Positions 24,504-35,546 of a DNA stretch of 64,000 nucleotides are shown here, in pieces. The notes under the pieces are model-generated. The model saw nothing but the letters and a program-made list of their open reading frames with translations, did no database searches and was not told the DNA's origin. The stretch spans positions 124,001-188,000 of the forward strand of contig JAWKIO010000006.1 of NCBI GenBank assembly GCA_041394265.1, read 5' to 3'. The translations under genes and the position numbers were made by a program. Position 1 is the stretch's first letter; each line of letters starts with the position of its first letter. Source of the stretch: Acidimicrobiales bacterium (GTDB lineage: Bacteria > Actinomycetota > Acidimicrobiia > Acidimicrobiales > SZUA-35).

Positions 24504-24794
24504 TCAGGCGGCGTCGTCGGAGTCGTCGTCGGTGGTCTCGGCCACCGGCTCGGGGATGATCGGCACGATCTTGTCGGCGGCGATCTCCTCGAACGCGATC
24601 GACAACGACTTGCGAGCCACCGAGGTGACCTGCGGCGGCACCATCGACCCGACGCCCTGACCCAGCGTGTTGAAGTAGGCGTTGATCTCGCGGGCACGGG
24701 TCGCGGCCAGCGTGCACAGCGAGAACTTCGAACCCGCTCGGTCCATCAGGCCCTCGACTTCGGGGCTCATCATCGTGTCGTATCGTGCAGCCAT
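24504..24794 (-). CDS. rpoZ: RNA polymerase omega subunit
   Basis: Omega assists RNA polymerase beta' folding and assembly, 96 aa. The conserved core is MDRAGSKFSLCTLAATRAREINAY (shortened: SKFSLCTLAATRAREI), followed by SLSIAFEEIAADKI. A 15-residue acidic tail ends the protein. ATG 24794 has GAGGAGG 4 nt upstream, which decides the start against an in-frame ATG at 24911 inside gmk. gmk ends 25 bp upstream. Confidence 0.94.
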   Translation of the reverse strand: MAARYDTMMSPEVEGLMDRAGSKFSLCTLAATRAREINAYFNTLGQGVGSMVPPQVTSVARKSLSIAFEEIAADKIVPIIPEPVAETTDDDSDDAA

Positions 24795-24819
24795 CGGGCC
24801 TCCTCGGAGCAGCTGACGA

Positions 24820-25398
24820 CTATAGCCGCTGTTGGTGTGAGTCGGCCGCCATCTCCGGAGCAGTCGACCGCTCGCGAGCGGCGACGATGGCGGCATAGAT
24901 GTCGTCGGCACACTGGCCGACCTCGACGTTCACGATGGTGGTGGCACCGAGCTCGGCGCCGGCGTCGGCTTCCTCGCGTGCCTTGGCCAGCCGCTGGGCC
25001 ACCTTGTCGGAAGGATCGCCGCGACGGCGCAGCCGCGCTTCTTGTTCATCGACCGACGGCGCTTCGAGGAAGATCAGCAATGCGTCGGGATCGAGCGCCA
25101 CGACCTGGCGCGCTCCTTGGACGTCGATCTCGAGGATGAGATCGCGCCCGGGCGGCGCCTCGGGGGTCGGGGTGCCGTAGTAGTTGTCGAGGAACTCGGC
25201 GTATTCGAGGAATCCTCCGGCGTCGATACGCGCCTCGAACTCGTCTCGACTGACGAAGACGTAGGCGTCCTCGGCCTCACCCGGACGCCGTTCTCTCGTG
25301 GTCCATGAACGCGACAGCCACAGCTCAGGGTGACGCGACATCAATTCGGCGACAACGGTGCCCTTGCCGACACCGCCGGGCCCGGAAACGACGACCAC
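24820..25398 (-). CDS. gmk: Guanylate kinase
   Basis: Phosphorylates GMP with ATP, 192 aa. The P-loop is SGPGGVGKGTV (5-15). The GMP-binding region has SRSWTTRERRPGE and the tyrosines of YVFVSRDEFEA and FLDNYYGTP, and the catalytic segment EIDVQGARQV follows. Start GTG 25398 begins directly at the first beta strand. A slightly longer N-terminus with a rarer start codon (CTG) is possible, because there is no Shine-Dalgarno. It lies 29 bp after mihF. Confidence 0.94.
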   Translation of the reverse strand: MVVVSGPGGVGKGTVVAELMSRHPELWLSRSWTTRERRPGEAEDAYVFVSRDEFEARIDAGGFLEYAEFLDNYYGTPTPEAPPGRDLILEIDVQGARQVVALDPDALLIFLEAPSVDEQEARLRRRGDPSDKVAQRLAKAREEADAGAELGATTIVNVEVGQCADDIYAAIVAARERSTAPEMAADSHQQRL

Positions 25399-25427
25399 GA
25401 GTGGTTGCCGTTGTGCAACATCTGAGC

Positions 25428-25745
25428 TCAGGAGGCGAACTCTCTCAGGAGTTTCTCACGCTGCTGGGGGCCAAGGCCCGACAGACGGCGAGATTCGGCG
25501 ATGCCGATCTCTTCCATCTTGCGACGGGCGGTGACCTTGCCGATGCCCGGAAGTGATTCGAGCACGGCGAGCACCTTGATCTTCGCGACGATGGGATCAC
25601 CGTCGGCCTGATCGATCAGCTCGTTGAGCGTCACGGTCCCCATCTTGAGACGAGCCTTCACATCAGCTCGCACTCGACGAGCCTCGGCTGCCTTGGCGAG
25701 CGCGGCCGTCCGCTGTTCCGGAGTCAACTGTGGTGGATTTGGCAT
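25428..25745 (-). CDS. mihF: Actinobacterial integration host factor
   Basis: A small basic DNA-binding nucleoid protein, 105 aa, of the actinobacterial IHF type, unrelated in fold to E. coli HU/IHF. Seen features: the basic helical N-terminal half (EARRVRADVKARLKMGTVTL), then a helix-two-turn-helix/S13-like DNA-binding part with ESLPGIGKVTARRKMEEIG and the C-terminal GLGPQQREKLL. Its position before gmk is conserved in actinobacteria and supports the phylum assignment. ATG 25745 is preceded by TAGTGT ending 7 nt upstream, suggesting its own leaderless promoter within the pyr-gmk run. Confidence 0.93.
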   Translation of the reverse strand: MPNPPQLTPEQRTAALAKAAEARRVRADVKARLKMGTVTLNELIDQADGDPIVAKIKVLAVLESLPGIGKVTARRKMEEIGIAESRRLSGLGPQQREKLLREFAS

Positions 25746-25752
25746 GCCGCGA

Positions 25753-25758
25753 ACACTA
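25753..25758 (-). promoter_or_regulatory. -10 box (TAGTGT) of mihF
   Basis: TAGTGT on the minus strand ends 7 nt before the mihF ATG, within the 88-bp pyrF-mihF spacer. It could start a leaderless mihF-gmk-rpoZ-coaBC transcript independent of pyrimidine control. Confidence 0.5.
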
Positions 25759-25833
25759 CCTCAGATCATCGTGCGACTTGGGCCAATCGCGAACTCTGGT
25801 GTGACGGGCGTCTCAAGGACAACGCTGGTCGGC

Positions 25834-26586
25834 CTACTCGAGACCGGCGAAGAGCACCGCCGCAGCGGCCTCGGGATCCTGGGCCAGAGTGACCGCACGG
25901 CCGACCACGATGAGGTCGGCACCACTCTCGAGGGCGATGGCGGGCGTGACCGCCTTGGGCTGATCGTGACGATCGCCATCGGCCGCTCGAATGCCGGGGA
26001 CGACTCGCTTGATGCGTGGCGCCATCTCTCGGATGTCACGCAAGTCGGACGCAGCGCAGACGATGCCGCCGCACCCGGCCTCGACGGCAACCCGCAGACG
26101 ATTGGGGACGATGTGGTCCGGCGCATCGGTGTCACTGGTCAACACGGTGATGGCGAGTGCGGTCGGCTCAGGCAGCCCGGCCTTCAGTGCCCCTTCTTTG
26201 AACCCCTCGACGCCGGCTCGCAGCATGGCGGGGCCACCGTGCGCGTGCATCGTGAGGTAGCTGACGCCAAGGGCACCAGCCACCGACGATGCCTTGCCGA
26301 CAGTGGTGGGAATGTCGTGCAGCTTGAGGTCGAGGAAGACGTCATAGCCCTGGTCGACCATGGCACCGATCGCGTCGGGCCCGGCGGCGGTGTAGAGCTC
26401 GAGCCCGATCTTGACGACGCCGAACCACGGCGCCAGCTGTCGGGCGAGTCGATTCGCCGAGACGAGGTCGTCGACGTCGAGGGCGAGCGCCGTCTTGGCC
26501 CTGGTGCTCGGCGAGAGTCCTTCGGTGGCCGGCGCGGCGTCGCTGGTCGGCGTCGTGCTCGGTTCGGTGGTTGTGCTGTCCGCCAC
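25834..26586 (-). CDS. pyrF: Orotidine-5'-phosphate decarboxylase
   Basis: Last step of UMP synthesis, 250 aa. The catalytic Asp-x-Lys-x-x-Asp array is in DLKLHDIPTTV. The substrate-phosphate end is GIRAADGDRHDQ and VVGRAVTLAQDP. A Thr/Ser/Ala-rich N-terminal extension of about 25 residues precedes LALDVDDL. The GTG at 26586 has GAGGAG 6 nt upstream. It lies 107 bp after pyrD in the pyr run; the spacer has no recognised element beyond a short GGCTGGGAG direct repeat. Confidence 0.94.
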   Translation of the reverse strand: MADSTTTEPSTTPTSDAAPATEGLSPSTRAKTALALDVDDLVSANRLARQLAPWFGVVKIGLELYTAAGPDAIGAMVDQGYDVFLDLKLHDIPTTVGKASSVAGALGVSYLTMHAHGGPAMLRAGVEGFKEGALKAGLPEPTALAITVLTSDTDAPDHIVPNRLRVAVEAGCGGIVCAASDLRDIREMAPRIKRVVPGIRAADGDRHDQPKAVTPAIALESGADLIVVGRAVTLAQDPEAAAAVLFAGLE

Positions 26587-26693
26587 GGTGTGCTCCTCGT
26601 TCGGGGTGATGTTGGCTGGGAGAAAGTGTTGGGCTGGGAGGTGTTGGTTCGAAAGTGGTGATACGGGATGATCCGCAGAGGCCGGGGACCGGG

Positions 26694-27646
26694 CTACATC
26701 TCGGCCGCGCCGACGAGTTCGGCGAACGATGCCACGCCTTGTTTAGCGCACCAGGCGGCCAAGTCGGTGGTTAGTCGGTGACAGGTGCCAGGATCGGCGA
26801 AGGTGGCCGTGCCGACCTGGACGGCACTGGCGCCGACGAGCGCGAACTCGACGACGTCGTCGACGGTGGCGACGCCGCCGGCCGCGACGATCGGCAACTC
26901 GGGATGACGGGCATGCACATCGGCGACGGCCTTGACCGCGAGTGGATGGATGGCGGGGCCGGAGACGCCTCCGGCGCCGTTGCCCAATCGAGGGCGTCGG
27001 GTGACCGGATCGACACTCAGGCCGAAGTAGGTGTTGACCAAGGTGACCGCCTCGGCTCCCGCCTCGGCAGCCGCACCGGCGATGTCGGCCAGTCCGGTAC
27101 CGACGTTGGGACTGAGCTTGGCCCAGCGAGGGCGACGGCACGCCTCGGTGGCGGCGACGACTGCGGCGGTCGTGTCGGCCGAGTGAGCGAACAACTCGTT
27201 GCCCTTCTCGGTGTTGGGGCAGCTGATGTTGACCTCGACCGCCACCACACAGGGCGGTGCATCGGCCAACATCTCAGCGGCCGCCCGATAGTCGTCGACC
27301 GAGCGACCCCAGATCGAGGCCACCACGGCGGCACCGACGGCGTCGAGCTCCGGAAGCTCGTCGACCAACCAGGCTTCGACGCCCGGCCCCTGCAGCCCAA
27401 CGGAGTTGATCATGCCCGACGGCGTCTGGTGCACCCGGATCGGGGCGTTGCCTGCCCATGCAAAGGGTGCAAGCGACTTCACCACCACCGCACCGAGTTC
27501 GCTGAGCGCGCCGAACGCCTCGAGTTCGGCCCCGTGTCCCGCGGTGCCTGCCGCGGTCAGAACGGGGTTGCGAAGAGGGACCGAACCCACCGTGGTGCGC
27601 AGATCGACCCCGACGGCGTCGCCGGCCCGACGCAGGCGGCGCCCGA

Positions 27647-27650
<4 letters not shown>
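26694..27650 (-). CDS. pyrD: Dihydroorotate dehydrogenase, class 1 (1B-like)
   Basis: Oxidises dihydroorotate to orotate, FMN-dependent, 318 aa. The catalytic base is Cys144 in VNISCPNTEKG, which marks class 1; class 2 has Ser. MINSVGLQGPGVE and GNAPIR resemble the class 1B (PyrDB) pattern. No membrane-targeting helix is present. Class 1B enzymes need the iron-sulfur flavoprotein PyrK to use NAD+, but no pyrK lies in this operon. ATG 27650 overlaps the carB stop by ATGA, so it is translationally coupled; a longer in-frame start inside carB is rejected. Confidence 0.92.
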
Positions 27651-31021
<3,371 letters not shown>

Positions 31022-31023
31022 GC

Positions 31024-32184
31024 TCAGGCCTCTTTCTCGGTCGAGGTGGCATCGGCCGCAGCCATCAGCGCCTCGAATCGATCGAACAGATACAGCGAGT
31101 CGTGGGGACCGGGACTCGCTTCGGGATGGTGCTGCACGCTGAACGCCGGAGCGTCGAGCAGCCGCATGCCTTCGCAGACGCCATCGTTGAGATTGAGGTG
31201 GGTGACCTCGGCGATGCCCGCGAGCGACTCGGCGACGACGGCGAAGTTGTGGTTCTGACTCGTCACTTCGACCTTGCCCGTGTCGGCGTCTTGCACCGGG
31301 TGGTTGGCACCGTGGTGGCCGAACGGCAGCTTCTCGATCCGAGCCCCGACCGCCAGCGAGAGGATCTGATGGCCGAGGCAGATGCCGAAGATCGGCACCT
31401 GTCCGACGAGTTCGCGCACGGCGTCGACTGCGTAATCGACGACCTCGGGGTCGCCGGGACCGTTCGACAGGAAGACGCCGTCGGGAGCCATTGCCAGGAC
31501 CTCGGCGGCGGAGGTCGACGCCGGCACCACCGTGACATCGCCGAGTTCGGCGAGGTGGCGCACGATGTTGGACTTGATCCCGAAGTCGAAGGCGACGATC
31601 GAGCGGTTACCGCCGGTGCTCGGCACCTCGTAGGGCTGGTTGGTGGTGACCTGGGCAACGAGGTCGACACCGTCGGTGCCGGGCTCGGCCTTGGCCGCTG
31701 CGAGGAGGTTGGCGACGTCGGCGTCGTAGGTGTCGTCGCCGACCGGCCCGAACGCCCCGGGGAGCGCACCGGCATCGCGAATCAAGCGAGTGAGACGGCG
31801 AGTGTCGACACCGGCAATCCCGCTGAGCCCGTGGGCGGTGAGGAATGCCTCGAGGTCGCCCTCGGCCCGGTGGTTGGAGTGACGACGGGCGAGGTCGCGC
31901 ACGATGACACCGCGAGCGAAGGTGCCCCGGCTCTCGCTGTCGTCGGCACTCACGCCGTAGTTACCGATGTGCGGATAGGTGAAGGTGATGATCTGCCCGG
32001 CGTAGGACGGGTCGGTGACGATCTCCTGGTACCCGGCGAGCGCCGTGTTGAAGACAACTTCGCCGGAGGCAAACGGACGGACCTCGCCGTCGAGCGGTGC
32101 GCCGATGAGTTCGCCCTCGAAGACCGAGCCGTCGCTCATCACGAGCGCACCCGGCCGCAGCTCACGTGCGGTTGTTTCGCTCAT
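31024..32184 (-). CDS. carA: Carbamoyl-phosphate synthase small subunit
   Basis: Glutaminase subunit that feeds ammonia to CarB, 386 aa. The N-terminal CarA domain has EVVFNTALAGYQEIVTDPSY and TYPHIGNYG. The class I glutamine amidotransferase triad is Cys269 (GICLGHQ) with the His and Glu of HHPEASPG. ATG 32184 overlaps the pyrC' stop by ATGA. The frame is open further upstream but reads into pyrC'. Confidence 0.96.
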   Translation of the reverse strand: MSETTARELRPGALVMSDGSVFEGELIGAPLDGEVRPFASGEVVFNTALAGYQEIVTDPSYAGQIITFTYPHIGNYGVSADDSESRGTFARGVIVRDLARRHSNHRAEGDLEAFLTAHGLSGIAGVDTRRLTRLIRDAGALPGAFGPVGDDTYDADVANLLAAAKAEPGTDGVDLVAQVTTNQPYEVPSTGGNRSIVAFDFGIKSNIVRHLAELGDVTVVPASTSAAEVLAMAPDGVFLSNGPGDPEVVDYAVDAVRELVGQVPIFGICLGHQILSLAVGARIEKLPFGHHGANHPVQDADTGKVEVTSQNHNFAVVAESLAGIAEVTHLNLNDGVCEGMRLLDAPAFSVQHHPEASPGPHDSLYLFDRFEALMAAADATSTEKEA

Positions 32185-33527
32185 CGAGCCACCGCCGCGC
32201 TTGCGTCTGCTGAGATGCTGCGCATCTCGACGGGGGCTGCGTCGATCACCACGAGTTGTCCTCGATACACCGTGTGCCGGACCTTTCCTTTGAGTTGGCG
32301 CCCGATGAAGGGCGAGTTCGTTGCGTTGGAGGCGAAGGCCGTCGGGTCGACCGTCCACTCGCACTCCGGGTCGATGATGGTCAGATTCGCCGGCTCGCCG
32401 GCCTCGATCGGGCGGCCGTGCCGGTGGTCGAGGCCGGCGATCTCGGCGGGTTGCCACGACAGCAGCGGGACGAGTTCGTCGAGATCGAGCCCGCTGTCGG
32501 CCAGTGCGATGGCCAGTGCCGTTTCGAGTCCGATGGCACCCGCCGGCGCCTGGTCGAACGGCCGTTCCTTGGCGTCGGGCGCATGCGGCTGGTGGGCGGT
32601 GGCGATGGCGTCGATGGTGCCGTCGGCCAGCCCCGCCCGGACGGCAGCGACGTCGTCATCGCCTCGAAGCGGCGGCTCGATGCGGAATCTCGGATCGTAC
32701 CCGGCGCACGCGGCATCGGTGAGTACGAGGTGGTGGGGCGAAACCGAGGCCGTGACCCGGACACCATCGGCCTTGGCCCGGCGGACTGCCTCGACCGCAC
32801 CGGACGTGGACACCTGCAGGTGCAGTCGTGCCCCGGTGAGCGCCGCCAGCGCGAGATCACGCTGGACGAACAGGTCCTCGGCGAGCGACGGCTGTCCAGC
32901 GAGGCCGAGGCGAACCGACCAGGGTCCTTCATGCATGACCGATCCCGCTGCGAGTTCGCCGAGCGCTCCGGACTGCATCAGGACGATCGACGAGTCGATG
33001 GAATCGGCGTACTCGAGTGCCCGCCGCAGGAGCTGGGGATTCTGCACTCCCCGACCGTTGTCGGTGAAGATCCGCACGCCGAGATCGGCGAGTTCACCGA
33101 TCGGCGCGAGCTCCGTGCCACGGCGCCCGGCGCTGATCGCGCCGGCTGCGGCGATCTCGCACGACACGCCCACGGCGGCGGATCGCACCATGGCCAACGT
33201 CGAGGCCGAGTCGAGGCACGGTTCGGTGTCCGGCATCGCGACCACGGCGGTGTAGCCTCCGCAGGCCGCGGCCCGACTGCCGGAGCGGATGTTCTCGGCC
33301 GCTTCGTCGCCCGGTTCCCGCAGGTGGGTGGCCAGGTCGACGAAGCCCGGGGTGATCACGCACCCCGACACGTCGATGACGTCGAGGCCGGTCGCGTCGA
33401 TTCCGGACTCGACCGCAACCACTTCACCGCCGAGGCGGTCGACAACGACATCGGCACGTCGACGGCCATTGCGGTCGAGCACCGTGGCGTTGGTGAACAG
33501 CGTGAGCGCTGAGGCAACCGTTGTCAT
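32181..33527 (-). CDS. pyrC: Dihydroorotase-like protein lacking metal ligands (PyrC')
   Basis: A type I dihydroorotase homologue, 448 aa, in the expected operon position. The metal site is lost. The family's D-x-H-x-H-x-R block reads DLATHLREPG with Ala66 in place of the first His. The HVST block reads QVST (Gln238), the TDHAP block reads TAHQP (Ala311), and the H-x-E-D block reads MQSG around 184-187. Family positions elsewhere (GFVDLATHL, IGLETALA, PANLTIIDP) are preserved, so the fold should be intact. Catalytically dead PyrC' partners of aspartate transcarbamoylase are known in pseudomonads. That role is likely here, with an active enzyme encoded elsewhere. It overlaps pyrB and carA by ATGA. 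Confidence 0.9.
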   Translation of the reverse strand: MTTVASALTLFTNATVLDRNGRRRADVVVDRLGGEVVAVESGIDATGLDVIDVSGCVITPGFVDLATHLREPGDEAAENIRSGSRAAACGGYTAVVAMPDTEPCLDSASTLAMVRSAAVGVSCEIAAAGAISAGRRGTELAPIGELADLGVRIFTDNGRGVQNPQLLRRALEYADSIDSSIVLMQSGALGELAAGSVMHEGPWSVRLGLAGQPSLAEDLFVQRDLALAALTGARLHLQVSTSGAVEAVRRAKADGVRVTASVSPHHLVLTDAACAGYDPRFRIEPPLRGDDDVAAVRAGLADGTIDAIATAHQPHAPDAKERPFDQAPAGAIGLETALAIALADSGLDLDELVPLLSWQPAEIAGLDHRHGRPIEAGEPANLTIIDPECEWTVDPTAFASNATNSPFIGRQLKGKVRHTVYRGQLVVIDAAPVEMRSISADASAAVAR

Positions 33528-34465
33528 GCTGCGGCTCCCGGATCGATCTGGTCGAATTGGCCCGGGCCGAGCACGGTGTAGAGCACCGCCATGCGGACCG
33601 CCACCCCGTTGGCCACCTGATCGAGGACGGCGCTGCGGGGATCGTCGGCGACCGCCGGGTCGATCTCGACCCCACGATTCATGGGCCCTGGGTGCATGAT
33701 CACGGCGTCGGGTGCGAGTCGCTTCGCTCGTTCGACGGTCAGCCCGAAGCGATCCCGGTATTCACGGTCGCTTGGCAGCAGCGCCTCGGACATGCGCTCC
33801 TTCTGGATGCGCAGGAAGTACGCGACATCGACGTCGGCGATGACGTCGTCGAGCGATGGCGCGACCTCGACCGGCCATCCCTCGAGGGTCGGGGGCAGCA
33901 AGGTACGGGGGGCGACGAGCGTGACCTTCGCTCCGAGTCGGGTGAACGCCTCCACGTCGGATCGGGCGACCCGGGAGTGCTGCACGTCGCCGCAGATCAA
34001 GATGTGGCGCCCCTCGATCGAACCCAGCCGACGGCGGATGGTGAACGCGTCGAGCATCGCCTGGGTCGGATGCTGGTGCCAACCGTCGCCGGCGTTGATG
34101 ACCGACGCGTCGGTCCACTGCCGGATCTGTGACGCTGCACCGGAGCTGGCGTGGCGAACGACCAGGGCGTCGATGCCCATCGCGGCGATGGTCTCGATCG
34201 TGTCGCGAAGCGACTCGCCCTTCTTCAGCGAGGACGAGCCGGCCGCGAAATTGACCACGTCGGCCGACAGGCGGCGAGCGGCGAGATCGAAGCTGGTGCG
34301 AGTTCGCGTGGAGTCCTCGAAGAAGGCGAGGACGATGGTGCGGCCCCGAAGGGCCGGGACCTTCGGCACGTCGCGGTCGAGCACGGTGGAGAACTGTTCG
34401 GCGAGGTCGAGGATCGAGGTGAGTTCGGACGCGTCGTGGTCGGCGATGTCGAGGAAGTGGCGCAT
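33524..34465 (-). CDS. pyrB: Aspartate transcarbamoylase catalytic subunit
   Basis: Condenses aspartate and carbamoyl phosphate, 313 aa. The carbamoyl-phosphate motif DSTRTRTSF is at 51-59. The active-site lysine loop is SSSLKKGESL, and HPTQAMLD and HPGPMNRGVE follow. The N-terminus has no extra extension of the kind used by some PyrC'-bound enzymes. No pyrI regulatory subunit is seen. It is bounded by a TGATG overlap with pyrR and an ATGA overlap with pyrC', so ATCase and pseudo-DHOase would be made in matched amounts. Confidence 0.96.
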   Translation of the reverse strand: MRHFLDIADHDASELTSILDLAEQFSTVLDRDVPKVPALRGRTIVLAFFEDSTRTRTSFDLAARRLSADVVNFAAGSSSLKKGESLRDTIETIAAMGIDALVVRHASSGAASQIRQWTDASVINAGDGWHQHPTQAMLDAFTIRRRLGSIEGRHILICGDVQHSRVARSDVEAFTRLGAKVTLVAPRTLLPPTLEGWPVEVAPSLDDVIADVDVAYFLRIQKERMSEALLPSDREYRDRFGLTVERAKRLAPDAVIMHPGPMNRGVEIDPAVADDPRSAVLDQVANGVAVRMAVLYTVLGPGQFDQIDPGAAA

Positions 34466-35031
34466 CAGCGTTCCATCTCGCCCAGTTCGACCCCGTCGAG
34501 GGTGGCGTTGACGACCTCGCTCAGTCGGGTCGGCAGGTTCTTGCCGACGTAGTCAGGCCGGATCGGGACCTCCCGATGCCCACGATCGATCATCACGGCC
34601 AGCTGGATCGCCCGGGGCCGCCCCTGATCGATGAGCGCGTCGAGAGCGGCCCGGATGGTCCGGCCAGTGAAGAGCACGTCGTCGACGAGCACGACGACGC
34701 TGCGTGAGATGTCGAACGGGACGTCGGTGATGGCCTCAGGGAGGACCGGGCGCAGCTTGATGTCGTCGCGATAGAACGCGACGTCGAGCTTGCCGACGGG
34801 GACCTCGACCGACTCGATCTGGCCCAACGCCTCGGCGATTGCCTCGGCAAAGGGAACCCCGCCCGTCTGGAGACCGACGATCACCACGTCGGCGAGACCT
34901 TCGTTGCGCTCGATGATCTCGTGCGCCATCCGTCGCACCGCTCGGGCCACGGCATCGGCGTCGAGGATCTCGGTCCGAGCAACAAAAACGCCCCCATACG
35001 GGGGCGTGCGACGGCGTTCGCGTTCAGCCAT
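34465..35031 (-). CDS. pyrR: PyrR bifunctional regulator/uracil phosphoribosyltransferase
   Basis: PyrR binds a conserved RNA loop in pyr mRNA when UMP is high and often has uracil phosphoribosyltransferase activity, 188 aa. The PRPP loop is VVVLVDDVLFTGRTIRAALDAL (core VDDVLFTGRT), preceded by the hood and dimer residues. ATG 35031 has AAGGA 6 nt upstream. It adds about 16 residues before the family's usual start; no other ATG/GTG/TTG is available before conserved sequence. Codons about 9-16 of this extension coincide with an intrinsic terminator hairpin. It is the first gene of the pyr run. Confidence 0.95.
   Translation of the reverse strand: MAERERRRTPPYGGVFVARTEILDADAVARAVRRMAHEIIERNEGLADVVIVGLQTGGVPFAEAIAEALGQIESVEVPVGKLDVAFYRDDIKLRPVLPEAITDVPFDISRSVVVLVDDVLFTGRTIRAALDALIDQGRPRAIQLAVMIDRGHREVPIRPDYVGKNLPTRLSEVVNATLDGVELGEMER
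34981..35007 (-). terminator. Intrinsic terminator inside the start of pyrR
   Basis: On the minus strand ACGCCCCC-GTAT-GGGGGCGT forms a perfect 8-bp stem with a 4-nt loop. A T-rich run (TTTTTGTT counting the stem T) follows directly. It lies 24-50 nt inside the pyrR coding sequence, after the PyrR-binding loop. It looks like the termination half of a pyr attenuator. Confidence 0.85.
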
Positions 35032-35049
35032 GAACGATCCTTTCGGGGC

Positions 35050-35082
35050 TCCGTGCGAGCCTCACAGGACCCGCTTCACGGA
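35050..35082 (-). promoter_or_regulatory. PyrR-binding loop (pyr attenuation element)
   Basis: The core GGTCCTGTGAGGCT (35071-35058 on the minus strand) matches 13 of 14 positions of the PyrR-binding loop consensus ARUCCNGNGAGGYU, as I recall it. It is closed by a 6-bp stem TCCGTG/CACGGA (35082-35077 with 35055-35050). The stem ends 7 nt before the pyrR Shine-Dalgarno AAGGA (35042-35038), so bound PyrR could block translation as well as favour the downstream terminator. Confidence 0.85.
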
Positions 35083-35096
35083 CATGTACGCTGGGC

Positions 35097-35102
35097 ACCC
35101 TA
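35097..35102 (-). promoter_or_regulatory. Candidate -10 box (TAGGGT) of the pyr operon
   Basis: TAGGGT on the minus strand would start transcription near 35090, giving a leader of about 59 nt that contains the whole PyrR-binding hairpin. An alternative TACATG-like box lies nearer. No clear -35. Confidence 0.4.
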
Positions 35103-35107
35103 GCGGG

Positions 35108-35539
35108 CTAGAGCGACCAGCACACCTGCGCTCGAGCCGAACGCACCGGACGCAGCGACTCGACGAATCCGACGACCGCAGGACCGGCGTCGGGCGACAC
35201 GTCGGCCACCACGTCACCGCACAGGAGCTGGCGGGCGTGGGCGTAGGCGGCGTCGAACAGCATCGATCCGATCCCGGAACGTCGGGCGTCGGACCGGACG
35301 TCGAGGGCCTCGATCCTGGCGGTCGCCGGCGCGTCGGGACGGCGAATGATCGAGCCCCAGATCCAGCCGAGCATTTCGTCGTCGGCACCAAGTGCGACGA
35401 AGGCGAACGACAGGCGGTCGGCGACGAACCCGGTGACCCATTCGTCGCTGCGATCGTCGGTCGCTCCGAACGCATCGACGGCCGCCGCGAGCACTGCCCG
35501 ATCGGACAGCCCGATCTCGCGAATGGCGTGAGCAATCAC
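35108..35539 (-). CDS. GNAT-family N-acetyltransferase
   Basis: A 143-aa acyl-CoA N-acyltransferase fold protein. The acetyl-CoA-binding motif is DVRSDARRSGIGSMLFDAAY, with the R/Q-x-x-G-x-G/A pyrophosphate loop as RRSGIG at about 86-91, preceded by beta strand IEALDV. The C-terminal part has CGDVVADVSP and VGFVESL. Substrate unknown. GTG 35539 begins 7 bp after the HpcH gene. Its stop lies just upstream of the pyr promoter. Confidence 0.82.
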   Translation of the reverse strand: MIAHAIREIGLSDRAVLAAAVDAFGATDDRSDEWVTGFVADRLSFAFVALGADDEMLGWIWGSIIRRPDAPATARIEALDVRSDARRSGIGSMLFDAAYAHARQLLCGDVVADVSPDAGPAVVGFVESLRPVRSARAQVCWSL

Positions 35540-35546
35540 GACGCGG

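Noticed and set aside
31102..33255. 717-aa plus-strand open frame opposite carA and pyrC'
   Set aside because: It is the antisense of well-supported genes; composition is a high-GC mirror artefact and no domain is seen. The same applies to the long plus-strand frames at 23223-25139, 46295-48400, 1543-3618 and 28946-30496.
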